From Chrysopilus asiliformis (lineage: Eukaryota > Arthropoda > Insecta > Diptera > Rhagionidae), in the NCBI GenBank assembly GCA_964034945.1, contig OZ035961.1:492001-556000 (forward strand): 64,000 nucleotides of DNA. Reading direction: 5' to 3'. Positions 27,201-36,858 of this stretch are shown here, piece after piece. Positions within the stretch are counted from its first letter, which is position 1; each line of letters opens with the position of its first letter. Both the position numbers and the translations under genes were made by a program. The notes under the pieces were generated by a model that worked only from the letters and a program-made list of their open reading frames with translations, had not been told where the DNA came from and did no database searches.

Positions 27201-29721
27201 CACCGACTGCGATTGAGAGATGAACTTCTTTGCTGAAGCTAGCCCTGGAGCCGTTGTCGCCGACGTTGGCGTCGTTAAGGACGTCACGACTGGCAATGAA
27301 GTGGGGGCTGGTACCCCAGATTTCCTTGACGATATTGTCATTGTTGGCTGCGTAGCTGCCGCTGCTACCTGTACTAGAGCAGCATTTTGAGCTATCGCAG
27401 TCACCTGAGATCCACAATTCGATAGTCCAGCGGTAATATTTGGAATTGGCTGGGATGTTCGAACATTCACTACTGTTCCTAACTTATTAACACTGGAATG
27501 ATTCTTGTTTTGTTGGATTGCGTTGATCGCATTCACATGTTGAACTATTGGTGGAGAGGGTTTTGTTATTTGAGTCACCGTTGCGACTCCTGTTCCTGGC
27601 GACGGTGCAACACTTGAGGTAGCAGCGACGATGGTTTGGGCTGTTGGCGTATTCCTTTGGAAAAGCGGTGGGAGAAGTACAGTGGACAATTGTGCTGGCG
27701 ATATTCCTGAATTCTGCTTTGCTATCGAGTAGAGTGGATGAGATTGATGGATTGTGATCGTTGCTGGCGACGGTGACGGTGGAGGCAGAAACTTCTTCGT
27801 TGGCGGGTTGGTTGTTATCTTGATCTGTTGCTGGTGCTGCTGCAAATGGGGCGATAGTTTCGTGAATGCCGCCGAATTCGTATTGACAATGACATTCTTA
27901 TGAACTCCATTTACCAGCGCCGTCAGACCGTTAATGCGCTGATTCTGGAGTTGATGAAATTGCGTCTGGCTAGAAGTTCCACGCAAAGTTTGTTGAACGG
28001 TCGGTGACTGCTGGACTCTTTGGGATATCGTCGGCTTCAGTGTGCCAACGGGCGATGTTATAATTGGTGTTAGTTTGTGAACCTAAAAAAGATTTAGAAA
28101 AATCAATCAAAAACGGAATAAAGTTCTGATTTAGAAAATATCGCAGAAAATTCCGAGTTCTCGTTAAACTACGACTTCGTAATAACTTTTCTCTCCACAG
28201 CTGCAGCTACAGTTTTACATGCATTGCGAACTATTGAAAATTACAGACCAATAAAACTCAAGTTTCGAAATATTGCTAAGTATAGACAGTAGCTTCAGTT
28301 CCATTTACAAACATGAGAAAAAAGAGGTATTGCCCTCCCTTCTTCTGGCAAAATTTTTTGTGGGGTACCAAAAATCATAATTTTTGTTAAATCTTCATTC
28401 GACGACCAAAAGTTTAAGGGCCTTTTTTAGAGGATAAATTATCAGTTTCCAAAATCCGAGAATCATAAAACAGACTGTCGAAAAAATATGCCACATTTTC
28501 AGGGGGAGAGATGTTCTAGAGTAAGAAAAGGCCCACAAAAACTTTTTGATTAGTAAAAAAAAACTGTTGATTAGAGAATCTTTATAATATGCATTGAAAT
28601 TACTTTTCAATAATAAAATATAGTAAAAAATCCATCGAAAAACTCAATTATTTCGCTTGTGTCAAGAATCAGTCGTTGAGCAACACTTCGGAAACATGCG
28701 AAGATCCAAAAAGCTAAACAATAAAAGACAGCAAGCAACACAACTAACATAGCAAAGTATATTGCACGCGGAAATTTTTCACCTGCCTTCTCCATTGTTT
28801 GCTATACCTTCCCATCGTGGTACAAAACGAAAGGGAAAAAGAGAAACAATTTGAACATCAGCTTATGAGCTTGTAATGACACCAACTACTAAATAGCTTT
28901 ACAACTTTCATAAAACTCATCGCGAATACTTGGCTACATTAAACGCTGTTTTGGATGTCGTAACTTCGATTTCCTTTGTACAATTTAAATTTAACAGACA
29001 ACATCGAATACGGCTTTATTAACCCTTTTTTAATTCGATCATTCATTCATGCGGTTCAATATTATAGCAGTTCTATATTTCACTCGATCGACTGACTGAT
29101 TCTTTTGTGTTTAATCCTCTTTGACTCCAAAACAGCATTGATTTCAATTACTTTTAATTGAAACTACAATTTTTTTCAGTTAATTACCCAATGAAATTGT
29201 GGGGGTATTAATGTTGCCTCTCAAACCAAACATCTTTCAAACGAGCTTCAGTCAATGAACTCAACTAACCATCACCTAACGATGAGCGAGTGACGATTGT
29301 TGAAATGTGAAATCATTGTGGATTCCACGCACAGAAAAATTGGCAAATTACACCGTGCAGATGCGAGCAAAACTCGAAATATTTTCAAGGTCTTTCAATC
29401 TCAATGAACGAATAATTTTACTAAAATGTGATTCTAATTTGCTGACAATTTAATTTTGTTGTAGAAAATGTTTTTTTTTACAAACTGGGAATTCACAATT
29501 AAGCAGATGTCCATAAAATACGTCTAGAGGCTTTTAAGACCTCCGATGTGACACTTCTTAGTGATTTTTTAACGTATTTTATAAACAACCCCTTAATCCA
29601 AAAACATTTAAACTTTTCAAATCATAATTACCTGTGGATTAAAAAGCGTCGCTGTAACTGGTGTCGTTTCCGTGAATGTGTACGGATCCTCAGTAAGCCG
29701 AGGGACTTGCTGACATGACAT
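24288..29721 (-). CDS. C3Hc3H zinc-finger chromatin protein, KANSL2/INO80D-like (five coding exons)
   Basis: Coding exons on the minus strand: 29721-29632, 28082-26605, 26547-25928, 25128-25027 and 24592-24288. All junctions are GT-AG and keep frame, giving 864 residues. The start ATG at 29721 follows an in-frame stop 14 codons upstream. Residues 31-520 are low-complexity Gln/Ser/Thr/Pro-rich, as in many chromatin cofactors. Residues 529-588 form two Cys3His clusters (C529/530, C534, C545, H548; C561, C571, C585, H588), the potential DNA-binding C3Hc3H domain of the KANSL2 (NSL acetyltransferase complex) and INO80D (remodeller) families. A Lys/Arg-rich segment (603-628) is a likely nuclear signal. 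A conserved-looking C-terminal segment (RLLEEHDLTNVLNQLPEDAF) precedes an acidic tail. I cannot decide between the KANSL2 and INO80D lineages from sequence alone. A nuclear chromatin-complex subunit is the inferred role. Confidence 0.85.
25311..25398. repeat. Small inverted-repeat element in an intron
   Basis: Left end ATAGGCGTTTTCCGTTGAAC followed by ACTCCGGAG is mirrored on the right by CTCCGGAGTGTCCAATAGAA followed by AACGCCTA, with about four mismatches over 28 bp. The 88-bp unit sits in the intron between the third and fourth coding exons of the C3Hc3H gene. It is MITE-like, with no coding capacity. Confidence 0.65.
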
Positions 29722-29811
29722 GTCCGAATAATGTTCCAAGACCCCCAGAATCTTAGAGTTGTCTCAAAAGTTATGTATTTATAAACGACTTCGCCACAAC
29801 CACTAACAAAC
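29722..29811 (-). other. 5' UTR part of first recognised exon of the C3Hc3H gene
   Basis: On the minus strand an acceptor-like AACTTTCAG ends at 29812, so this exon probably starts at 29811 and contributes about 90 nt of untranslated leader before the ATG at 29721. This implies at least one further non-coding 5' exon upstream, which I could not place. The GC-richer block near 33 kb is a candidate. Confidence 0.4.
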
Positions 29812-30670
29812 CTGAAAGTTGTAAAATTATAATCAATGCGAGTAGTTTTTTTCAAAAGAAAAAAAAATAATAATGAAGAACAGAAATAATCACGCAATAG
29901 CAAGACTGCGAGTAACGATCTGGACCAAATCAACTGTTAAAAGACGAAAACCGGCACCATTTATTGGACTGTGATCGAAATGTTGGCTGCTGAAAACCCT
30001 CACGTAGCGTAGGTACATGTAAATTTCTTATTGTTTTCTGTCGGTTTCGCGCTACCGTTAAATGAATTGTTTAAGACTTTTTCCCTCCATCATTCGTAAT
30101 CATATTTGAATTTTAAATTGTCTAAAATTTGTAAGTTGAAGTCCAATCAAGCCTAGCAACAGACCAAAAAGGAATTAAATTTTGTTTTTAACAAAGAGAG
30201 TTTAAAGAGAATATCGCCCACATAGTTTTTTGTTAACTGGCCCAAAAATTAGGGGAAAAAACTTATAAAATTGTGGATGCACTTTACTGAAACAACTTAA
30301 ATATCTATTGACAAAAAGTTGGAAATTTTTAATTGGCTAAAAAGCGATCCTTTGTACGCATTCTTACTTAATTTCATTTTTTTTTTTATTATTATACAAA
30401 AACAAAATTGCTTCATTTCTCAAATAGTTTTAAGTTTTCTTTTGGGTCAGTAAAAATGTAAACCAAACTTTATCTAATTTGATCGCAACCTCTAAAACAA
30501 CAACCGTAAGCTATTTTTTTTAAACCAAATTTTACTCGACGCTTTTGTTTTAATTAGAACTAATCTGCGGTTTATGGTGTTCGTACCTTTGGTATCATAT
30601 TTGATTAAAAAAGTGAATTTAATTGATAAAAAAAACCATTGATGACGTTAGGTCGAGTGAATAAAATATA
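29812..30670. other. Intergenic or intronic AT-rich stretch
   Basis: No gene, repeat or RNA was recognised. It probably lies within the 5' intron of the C3Hc3H gene. Confidence 0.4.
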
Positions 30671-31126
30671 AGAGGTATTCACATTTGGTATTCAAATAGA
30701 TGTTATCGTCGTAAAATAGAATTATTTGATAAAGTTTTGTAAACAACAAAATACACGGCAATATTTTTTGCAACTTTAATACATTTTTTACGTATTAATC
30801 GCATGGCGTAAAATCATTAAATTTGGGTAAATATTTGAGAAATATACCTAGTAAGCCTCGCAATTCCCTCATATATTGACAGTTTTAGTTGTTTATTAAT
30901 ACAAACAGTGTTGAAAAACTGTGTCAAAGTAATTAGAACATGTATTAGTGAAAACAATTAGTGGTTCCCGAAAAGAAAAAAACGGATAAAGTGAAAAAAT
31001 GTGAGTTAAAATATGGATATCTATACAGCCGCGAAAGAGTTCCTTTACGGTATGGAGCAAAACTTTAACAAATAATACTATTTGACGACGATAACAGCTA
31101 TTTTAATAGCAAATGTCAATACCCCT
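30671..31126. mobile_element. 456-bp non-coding transposable element with 48-bp terminal inverted repeats
   Basis: The 48-bp left end (30671-30718, beginning AGAGGTATTCACATTTGGTA) and the reverse complement of 31079-31126 (beginning AGGGGTATTGACATTTGCTA) agree at 42 positions. The interior is AT-rich and non-coding, so this is a MITE or a deleted DNA transposon. The superfamily was not recognised and no clear target-site duplication was found. Confidence 0.75.
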
Positions 31127-32380
31127 GTTTTTAGGTTTTTACTAACAATCCGTCAGCAGGTAAAGATCTTGGGAAGTATATGAGCAGTAATTTCAATGGT
31201 TTGAGTCCACACACACCCATGTAAACTTGTGTAGCATATGCAAACAGGATTGGCTTATTTAAGCCACAAGTGTAAGCACATTGGCTTATTAAGCCCAAAA
31301 GTTGCCGGCTTAAATAAGCCCGAAAGTTGCCGTGTGTAATATCGCGCTTTGGAAAAATACTTTTATTATGTTTCAGAAAACTTCTTTGGTAGAAAATCTA
31401 TACGATTATTATAAGGGAATTTGTCATACAAACCTACCACCTTAAACTGACTGACTAACAAAATATTTTATTGAAGTTTTGTGTACTTTTCCATTTGACC
31501 TGTGACTCGTGGGTTTAATTCCATACTATACAAATGATTTAAATAAAAAAAATCGACATTTTCCAGAGTTTTTATCGAAATGTAAACACTTGCGAAAAAG
31601 AAAACAACCTTGTCGATTCATTGAGTAGTTTTTCAGCTAAAAATAAACCTGAATATCAGAAATTCGAATTTGAATTCAACTGAGAATATTTAATGTTTAT
31701 TTGATACACGAAAAAAACTAGTAATATTTTCGCATCGATGTTGTGGAAATTCTGCCAATCGCTTTTAACTCGACTAAAATAATTCTCCAAACAGAGTGAA
31801 TATTTTGCTTTTATTCACATTCAAATACGCAATTGGTAATGAAGTTCCGAATGCTAAGCTATATGTCTGTTGTCGGTAGGGTCAAATGAAGAATCTTCAT
31901 TCCTTATTTGCGACTGTTTTTCCATTGTTTTTTTCTCTGTCTTTTTGACTTGATTTGAATGCGAATACATATCGCATTACTTGAGTAATTACGTTCCACA
32001 TTTGATTTGCAACACAATTCAACGAATATAACTGGTCAATTTGAACAAACATCAACAAAACACCTTGAGCTTAAAACTCATTTGAACAATTGAATTTAAT
32101 AAAAAAAAACTAGTGAAGGGTTAGAGCTAAGTAGAGAGTTGAATTAGATAGATGATTTTTTGCGGTGAAGAATAAGACTTGACGAACTGGAAATTCTGTA
32201 GATATTTCTCTATTTTGTTGTTGAGTTTTGCAATGGATTGCCGCTTTGCTATGGATTTTTCGCCTGTTCCATTCTACTTTGTTGATAACGAAATGATCGA
32301 ACGAGACTGGAATCAGTGCAGCAAGATTATCACATGAAAAACAATACAAATAATCTTCCAGGCATTTTATTAACATTTTA
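31127..32380. other. Non-coding stretch with GGCTTATTTAAGCC palindromes
   Basis: Mostly featureless AT-rich DNA. At 31,250-31,330 there are three related palindromes (GGCTTATTTAAGCC, GGCTTATTAAGCC, GGCTTAAATAAGCC) and two copies of CCAAAAGTTGCCG/CCGAAAGTTGCCG, suggesting local duplication. No gene is supported. Confidence 0.45.
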
Positions 32381-33910
32381 GTGGCAGTCAACTCAACCGG
32401 GACTTTGATCAAACCGAAATCACAACTCTTCAGGGCAATAATTTGCATTCATTGCAAAGTACTTCAGTTGTTTATTTCAGCGGACGTCTCTAGGATTCAG
32501 TTTATACGTTGTTGGCGAAAAACATTGTCAATCATGAGAACTGGGGCTACGCTTGCTGTCGCTTGATTTGACGGCTAATTGGGGTACCATGGCCTGATTT
32601 TTGATCATCGCACGAGGCAGTTTTTGATGAATCACTCACGGCTTTATTGTTGCTGTTTAAGCATATGGACAGGCAATTGAAAGGGAAATTTCCGTTCATC
32701 AGTGAACCACAATAGCGGCGGAATCCATTCGCACAAAGGCGTAGCACCCACAAACCGCGCCAAAACACGCAATTTTTGGTCTACTATAATACGGGCAATT
32801 CACTGTCCCTTCACTCTGGTTGCAAAACAATCAAAATTTGCGCAAAAAACCCACTGCAACTTAAATCTTTGCGAATCTCGCGTGCAGCAGCTGACATCTA
32901 GAGCAATTGACGATGATACTTTTGCGACTTCCTTTCCAGGGTCTTTGTCGGTCCTTTTGGACTTTGCGAAACCGTCGAGCCATCAAGTTTACAACGTTTT
33001 GTCATTGAGAAAGGTCATTTACACCAAACTAAACCGTCCGAGTCGACTAGATCGCCATTTACTGCATAAATTACGTAGGAAATTCTACGCGTCGAAAACA
33101 CAAAAGGCCCCGCCTCGCCCGTTTCTGCTGCTAGTGCTTTTCTGCTCCGATGTCGATAAGCCTTGCCTGGTGGCCAAATTTTGGACGAATCTTCCGCTGG
33201 CCGGCGTTTTTGTTGTCGCTTGAAGACCGCGAACGATAGTCTGCTCCGGAAAGGTAGATTGCGTCTAACCAGGTGTTGTTTTACTCGCTTCCCGAACCAG
33301 CCAAATGTGACAAGAACGCGAATCCACTGCGATGGAAATGTTGAGGAAACAAAACTCTGTAGGTGGGGTGCGCGGATGTTTTCCACACAAATTCATCACA
33401 CGCTTCTATTCGTATTCTTTGTGGTTTGCTTCTTCGCTTCTGTCAAAATTTTTGTTCAATGCTCGCACACACTTAAGACATGAAAATTGTACTTAAATTA
33501 ATCAATTAAAACATTTTCCGTGCAAATTTGTGATATTTGACTAAAAAATTTGAAAATTACAACTCTAGTATATCTTATTTAGTGTTGTCAAAAGAAGAAA
33601 CTTAGCTATGAACTAGAATACTTCTCGGGAAAGAAATTAGATTCCAAAATGGAATTTGATTCCAGAGAAAAAAAACTCGCACACAAACACACCACAGCGA
33701 ATTACGAAGCGAAGAAAATTTATCGCCACACAGCCAACTTTTCGCACCGGAAATCAGTCTTTAACTCGCACTTGGTCTTTGATCGCTGGTCTTAATGGGT
33801 AGCAAATGCACTCAATTGTATTTTGCAATAACCTTTTGCTAGAACTATTCAGCCGGAAACGCAAAATTCCAAATTAAAAATTACTAACATAGAAAATTGA
33901 CAGCAAACTA
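32381..33910. other. GC-richer block, possible promoter or UTR region
   Basis: Base composition is visibly less AT-rich here than in its neighbours, and open frames occur on both strands (173 codons at 32,702-33,223 +, 123 codons at 33,015-33,386 -). Neither translation contains a domain I know. It lies upstream of the minus-strand C3Hc3H gene and just before a candidate + strand first exon at 33,911. A divergent promoter or 5' UTR is therefore a reasonable guess rather than a conclusion. Confidence 0.3.
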
Positions 33911-33933
33911 ATGATGGCGGCCAAACCAGTGAG
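33911..33933 (+). CDS. Candidate first coding exon (MMAAKPVR...), partial
   Basis: ATGATGGCGGCCAAACCAGT continues to GAG and then GTAAGAG, so a short initiator exon ending in a near-consensus donor (GT at 33,934) is possible. The GC-rich codons contrast with the AT-rich surroundings. I could not build a continuous spliced frame into downstream exons, so the product is unknown and the call is weak. Confidence 0.25.
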
Positions 33934-34340
33934 GTAAGAGTTTTTCTCAGTTTCTCGCGAAATTTGCTGACAAATTATTCATCTTCAAATGGTGGTAATC
34001 TGATTCTTTTTTTTCAAAACTACCGCCAAAAATATAAACGAAAATTTTATTTAAATTCTAGGTAACAAAAACATGCCTTTCGAAACTTAAAGTTGGATAC
34101 AACGATAGTTTTAATTTCAATGCATTCCAATGGAATGCTTTTTTGGCAAATCGAAATTTTCCATTCCGAGTTTTGTTTTATCAAATTATAGGAAAAATGC
34201 ATAATTATAAAATTATAATAATATCTAATCTAACAATCACGACGATTTGATTCCTAAATAAATTTCAAATTTCGAATTTCGCCGCCAAAGTGATATGGAA
34301 TTCATATTATATCCAATGAATCATCACCGTCTAACAAATT

Positions 34341-34428
34341 AATTCATTTTCAGTTGTCAAATAATTCATTTTCAGTTGTCAAATAATTCATTTTCAGTTG
34401 TCAAATAACTCATTTTCAGCATTCAGTT
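34341..34428. repeat. 22-bp tandem repeat, four copies
   Basis: The unit AATTCATTTTCAGTTGTCAA plus AT repeats at 34341, 34363, 34385 and, diverged, 34407. Each unit contains a CATTTTCAG string resembling a splice acceptor on the + strand. It is short and non-coding. Confidence 0.8.
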
Positions 34429-34733
34429 TGGTTTTTAAATCAATTAGAAGTAAGTTTTTTCTTTATAATTTCTTAAATGTTTATAATTCTTTTAAATTAT
34501 TAAATCTGTTCTCCATTAGAGTTTCGGGGCAACAAATCAATTTTTTTCGTCTAAATATGTACTCATGCAGGGCATGCACGAAAGCATAATTTACAATCGA
34601 GACCACATTATAGGGAATTACCGTTTCACGCAGTAGCAAAAGTTCAAAATTTTGGTTTTACTAGTTGGTGAGTATTTGTATTTAAGATTTTGCTTTTTTC
34701 CGTATTTCATCTTTTGTTTTTTTTTTTCTCAAG

Positions 34734-34840
34734 TGAAAAAAAAAACTGTTGATCCTGCTGAGGTTAGACCCTCAGAAGCAACTACTCGCCCCACAAAAGT
34801 TTGGTACCACCCAAAATTATTTCATAGTAGGATCAAGTAA
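34734..34840 (+). CDS. Candidate small terminal exon, product unknown
   Basis: A long polypyrimidine tract ends at TTTCTCAAG (34,733). The following frame reads KKKTVDPAEVRPSEATTRPT and then KVWYHPKLFHSRIK before a stop at 34,840. This composition is unlike the Phe/Leu/Ile/Lys-rich chance frames nearby. It could be the 3' exon of a small + strand gene beginning at 33,911, but the phases do not join directly, so an unseen exon would be needed. No family was recognised. Confidence 0.22.
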
Positions 34841-36202
34841 CAGGAATTCAGGCCCGGTACTAGTTAAAACGAGCTGAACGATGACAACATTTTGGTAAGT
34901 ATTCCTTGTTTTTAGTCATTTTGTTACCAACTTCCTAATACTCCTTAATGCTGGCCCTCATCCCCTTGGCGAGTATGTAGAAATGTGTAGAAATGGTGCC
35001 GATGTGCCAATTAGAGTATAAAGTAAGGAGCATTTTTTAAATACGAAAAATGCTGAATTCAGCTAAATTTGTCAAGGGTTTTTTTTTTAAGTTTTCAGAC
35101 AGATTGATATCAAAATTCAAATTTCGGTTTGATTATTACCAATTAATTCGAAAACGGTTGAAATTTCGGGAACCTTGCCATATAAATTACCAACTCGGCC
35201 GGTTAAAATATAGGTTCCACGAAATTTTGTTTGGACTTCCTCTTTGCCTCGCTCCCATACAAATAAAAAAGGTTTTTACAATTTTCTTGAAAATGGAGGG
35301 AGTCGTTGTAAACGTTTTAGTTTTTCTTATGTTTAATCTTAGATTTTTTTGCCACGTGCCAAAACGCAACATTATTAGTAGCTGATTGTTTTGATTTGTA
35401 AAAGTATTACCCACTTATAATTGCATCATAGTCAGTAAAAAAAATATACTTTGTTCTAAAAATGTCAAGAAATAATCATCAAATAAACAATTAGACTTAA
35501 ATGTTCGTAAAAAATATTCTTTGGATAACATTTTCACGATGGAGTGAAATAAAAGTAACACGTGAATAAACGTCGCAAAATTATTGTATTTCTGATATCT
35601 CTGATAAAATTACGTATTTCTGATATCTTATTTCACCTTTCCGCAGTTATTCCCCAACAAGATGACCATAAAAAAATTGAGATTCGAAATAGTTTTTGTA
35701 TTTTTCTTATTAATTCAAATTGTGGGGGAGTCTCACAACAAAAAATGCGGCCGAAAATTCTGTCGATGGTTGGGAAGCTCCAAAAGCTTTGTTGTCTTGT
35801 CAAAGAAGGGTGGCAAGAAACCTGAAATGGATTGAATAATGCTCTAAATTAAGCTTTAATCGTAACTTTGGAGAGAGTAATTTTTTTTCTGTAGTATCGT
35901 GAATTTGCATAACTTGAGTAATTCAGTTCAAAACATGTTTTGTTTTGGTCATATAGACATGTTAAACCGCAAGTTCTCAGTCACTGCATTAAGCAACCGG
36001 GACATCCTAAAATCAGTTATCATATTAACGTATTGCCTCCTTCGTTGTGCTTTTTCTCTTGTTTTCATTACTTCTTTTTTATTATACACATAATATTATT
36101 ATGTATTTATTGTGTATGTCAACAGTCAACAAAAAATGAAGAAAGCTTTATCGCTAAAAATAGAGTAAGCAGTCGACTTGAAGAATTGTATTTTTTAAGG
36201 CC
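34841..36202. other. Non-coding stretch
   Basis: AT-rich. Open frames around 35.05-35.39 and 35.56-35.83 kb are without recognisable domains. One donor match (CATTTTG|GTAAGT) lies near 34,893. No gene is supported. Confidence 0.4.
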
Positions 36203-36264
36203 GTAAAAATTTACAATAGGTATGTGGCGGTTTAATTAGCCACATACCTATTGTAAATTTTTAC
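36203..36264. repeat. Perfect hairpin: 26-bp arms, 10-nt loop
   Basis: GTAAAAATTTACAATAGGTA and TGTGGC (36203-36228) are followed by the loop GGTTTAATTA and then the exact reverse complement (36239-36264). Perfect complementarity suggests a recent foldback insertion or inverted duplication rather than an old microRNA. No coding capacity. Confidence 0.85.
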
Positions 36265-36728
36265 TTTCTTATACGAAATATAATAAAGTATTGTATTCAT
36301 GAAAACCTCCGACCCCTTAATTTTGCCTAAAAAGCATTTCCAGACGATAACAGCGATATTACAACAATGTTTCACTTCCAACTAAGAGAATCGTTTTTGG
36401 TTCAAAATCATGAATAAAATCTGCTTCAGTGATAATTCTATAGATAAGATCTATATTTAAGAGAAATAATTGTCATAAAGGAGATTTTCTAAACGCTGAT
36501 GAAATATAATCATAATACACCTACGAATTTTTGATTTATTCAGTTTTAAAATTTTCATTTTTAATGTAGACAACTAGTCTTCAGATTGGAATTTGTAACA
36601 TGACCAAGTATATCATCAAATGATTTCTTTATAAAAAAATATACTTTATTGAATATAGCACATCAAAACAAATACGCCACGTTTTTCAATAGAATTTAGG
36701 GCGTTACTACTATAGTAATTTTTAAATT
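36265..36728. other. Non-coding spacer between two hairpins
   Basis: AT-rich. It contains ACGATAACAGCGATATTACA, reminiscent of the terminal repeats of the 30.67-kb element. Nothing else was recognised. Confidence 0.4.
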
Positions 36729-36858
36729 TTAGCGCCGTTAGTAGGGTTTTGTTGTGATAAAGCGGTATTATGCATAAAATACGACACCCATTCCCAAGGG
36801 TGTCGTATTTTATGCATAATACCGCTTTATCACAACAAAACCCTACTAAAGGCGCTAA
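36729..36858. repeat. Long foldback: about 59-bp arms, 8-nt loop
   Basis: Arms run from TTAGCGCC at 36,729 and TAGTAGGGTTTTGTTGTGAT onward to CGACACCC, then the loop ATTCCCAA, then the complementary arm ending GGCGCTAA at 36,858. The inner 51 bp pair perfectly and the outermost 8 bp pair after a one-base asymmetry. This 130-bp palindrome-like element has no coding capacity and is probably a MITE. Confidence 0.88.

Noticed and set aside
32702..33386. Overlapping 173- and 123-codon frames as protein genes
   Set aside because: No recognisable domain, no clear splice structure, and mutual overlap on opposite strands; kept only as a GC-rich block.
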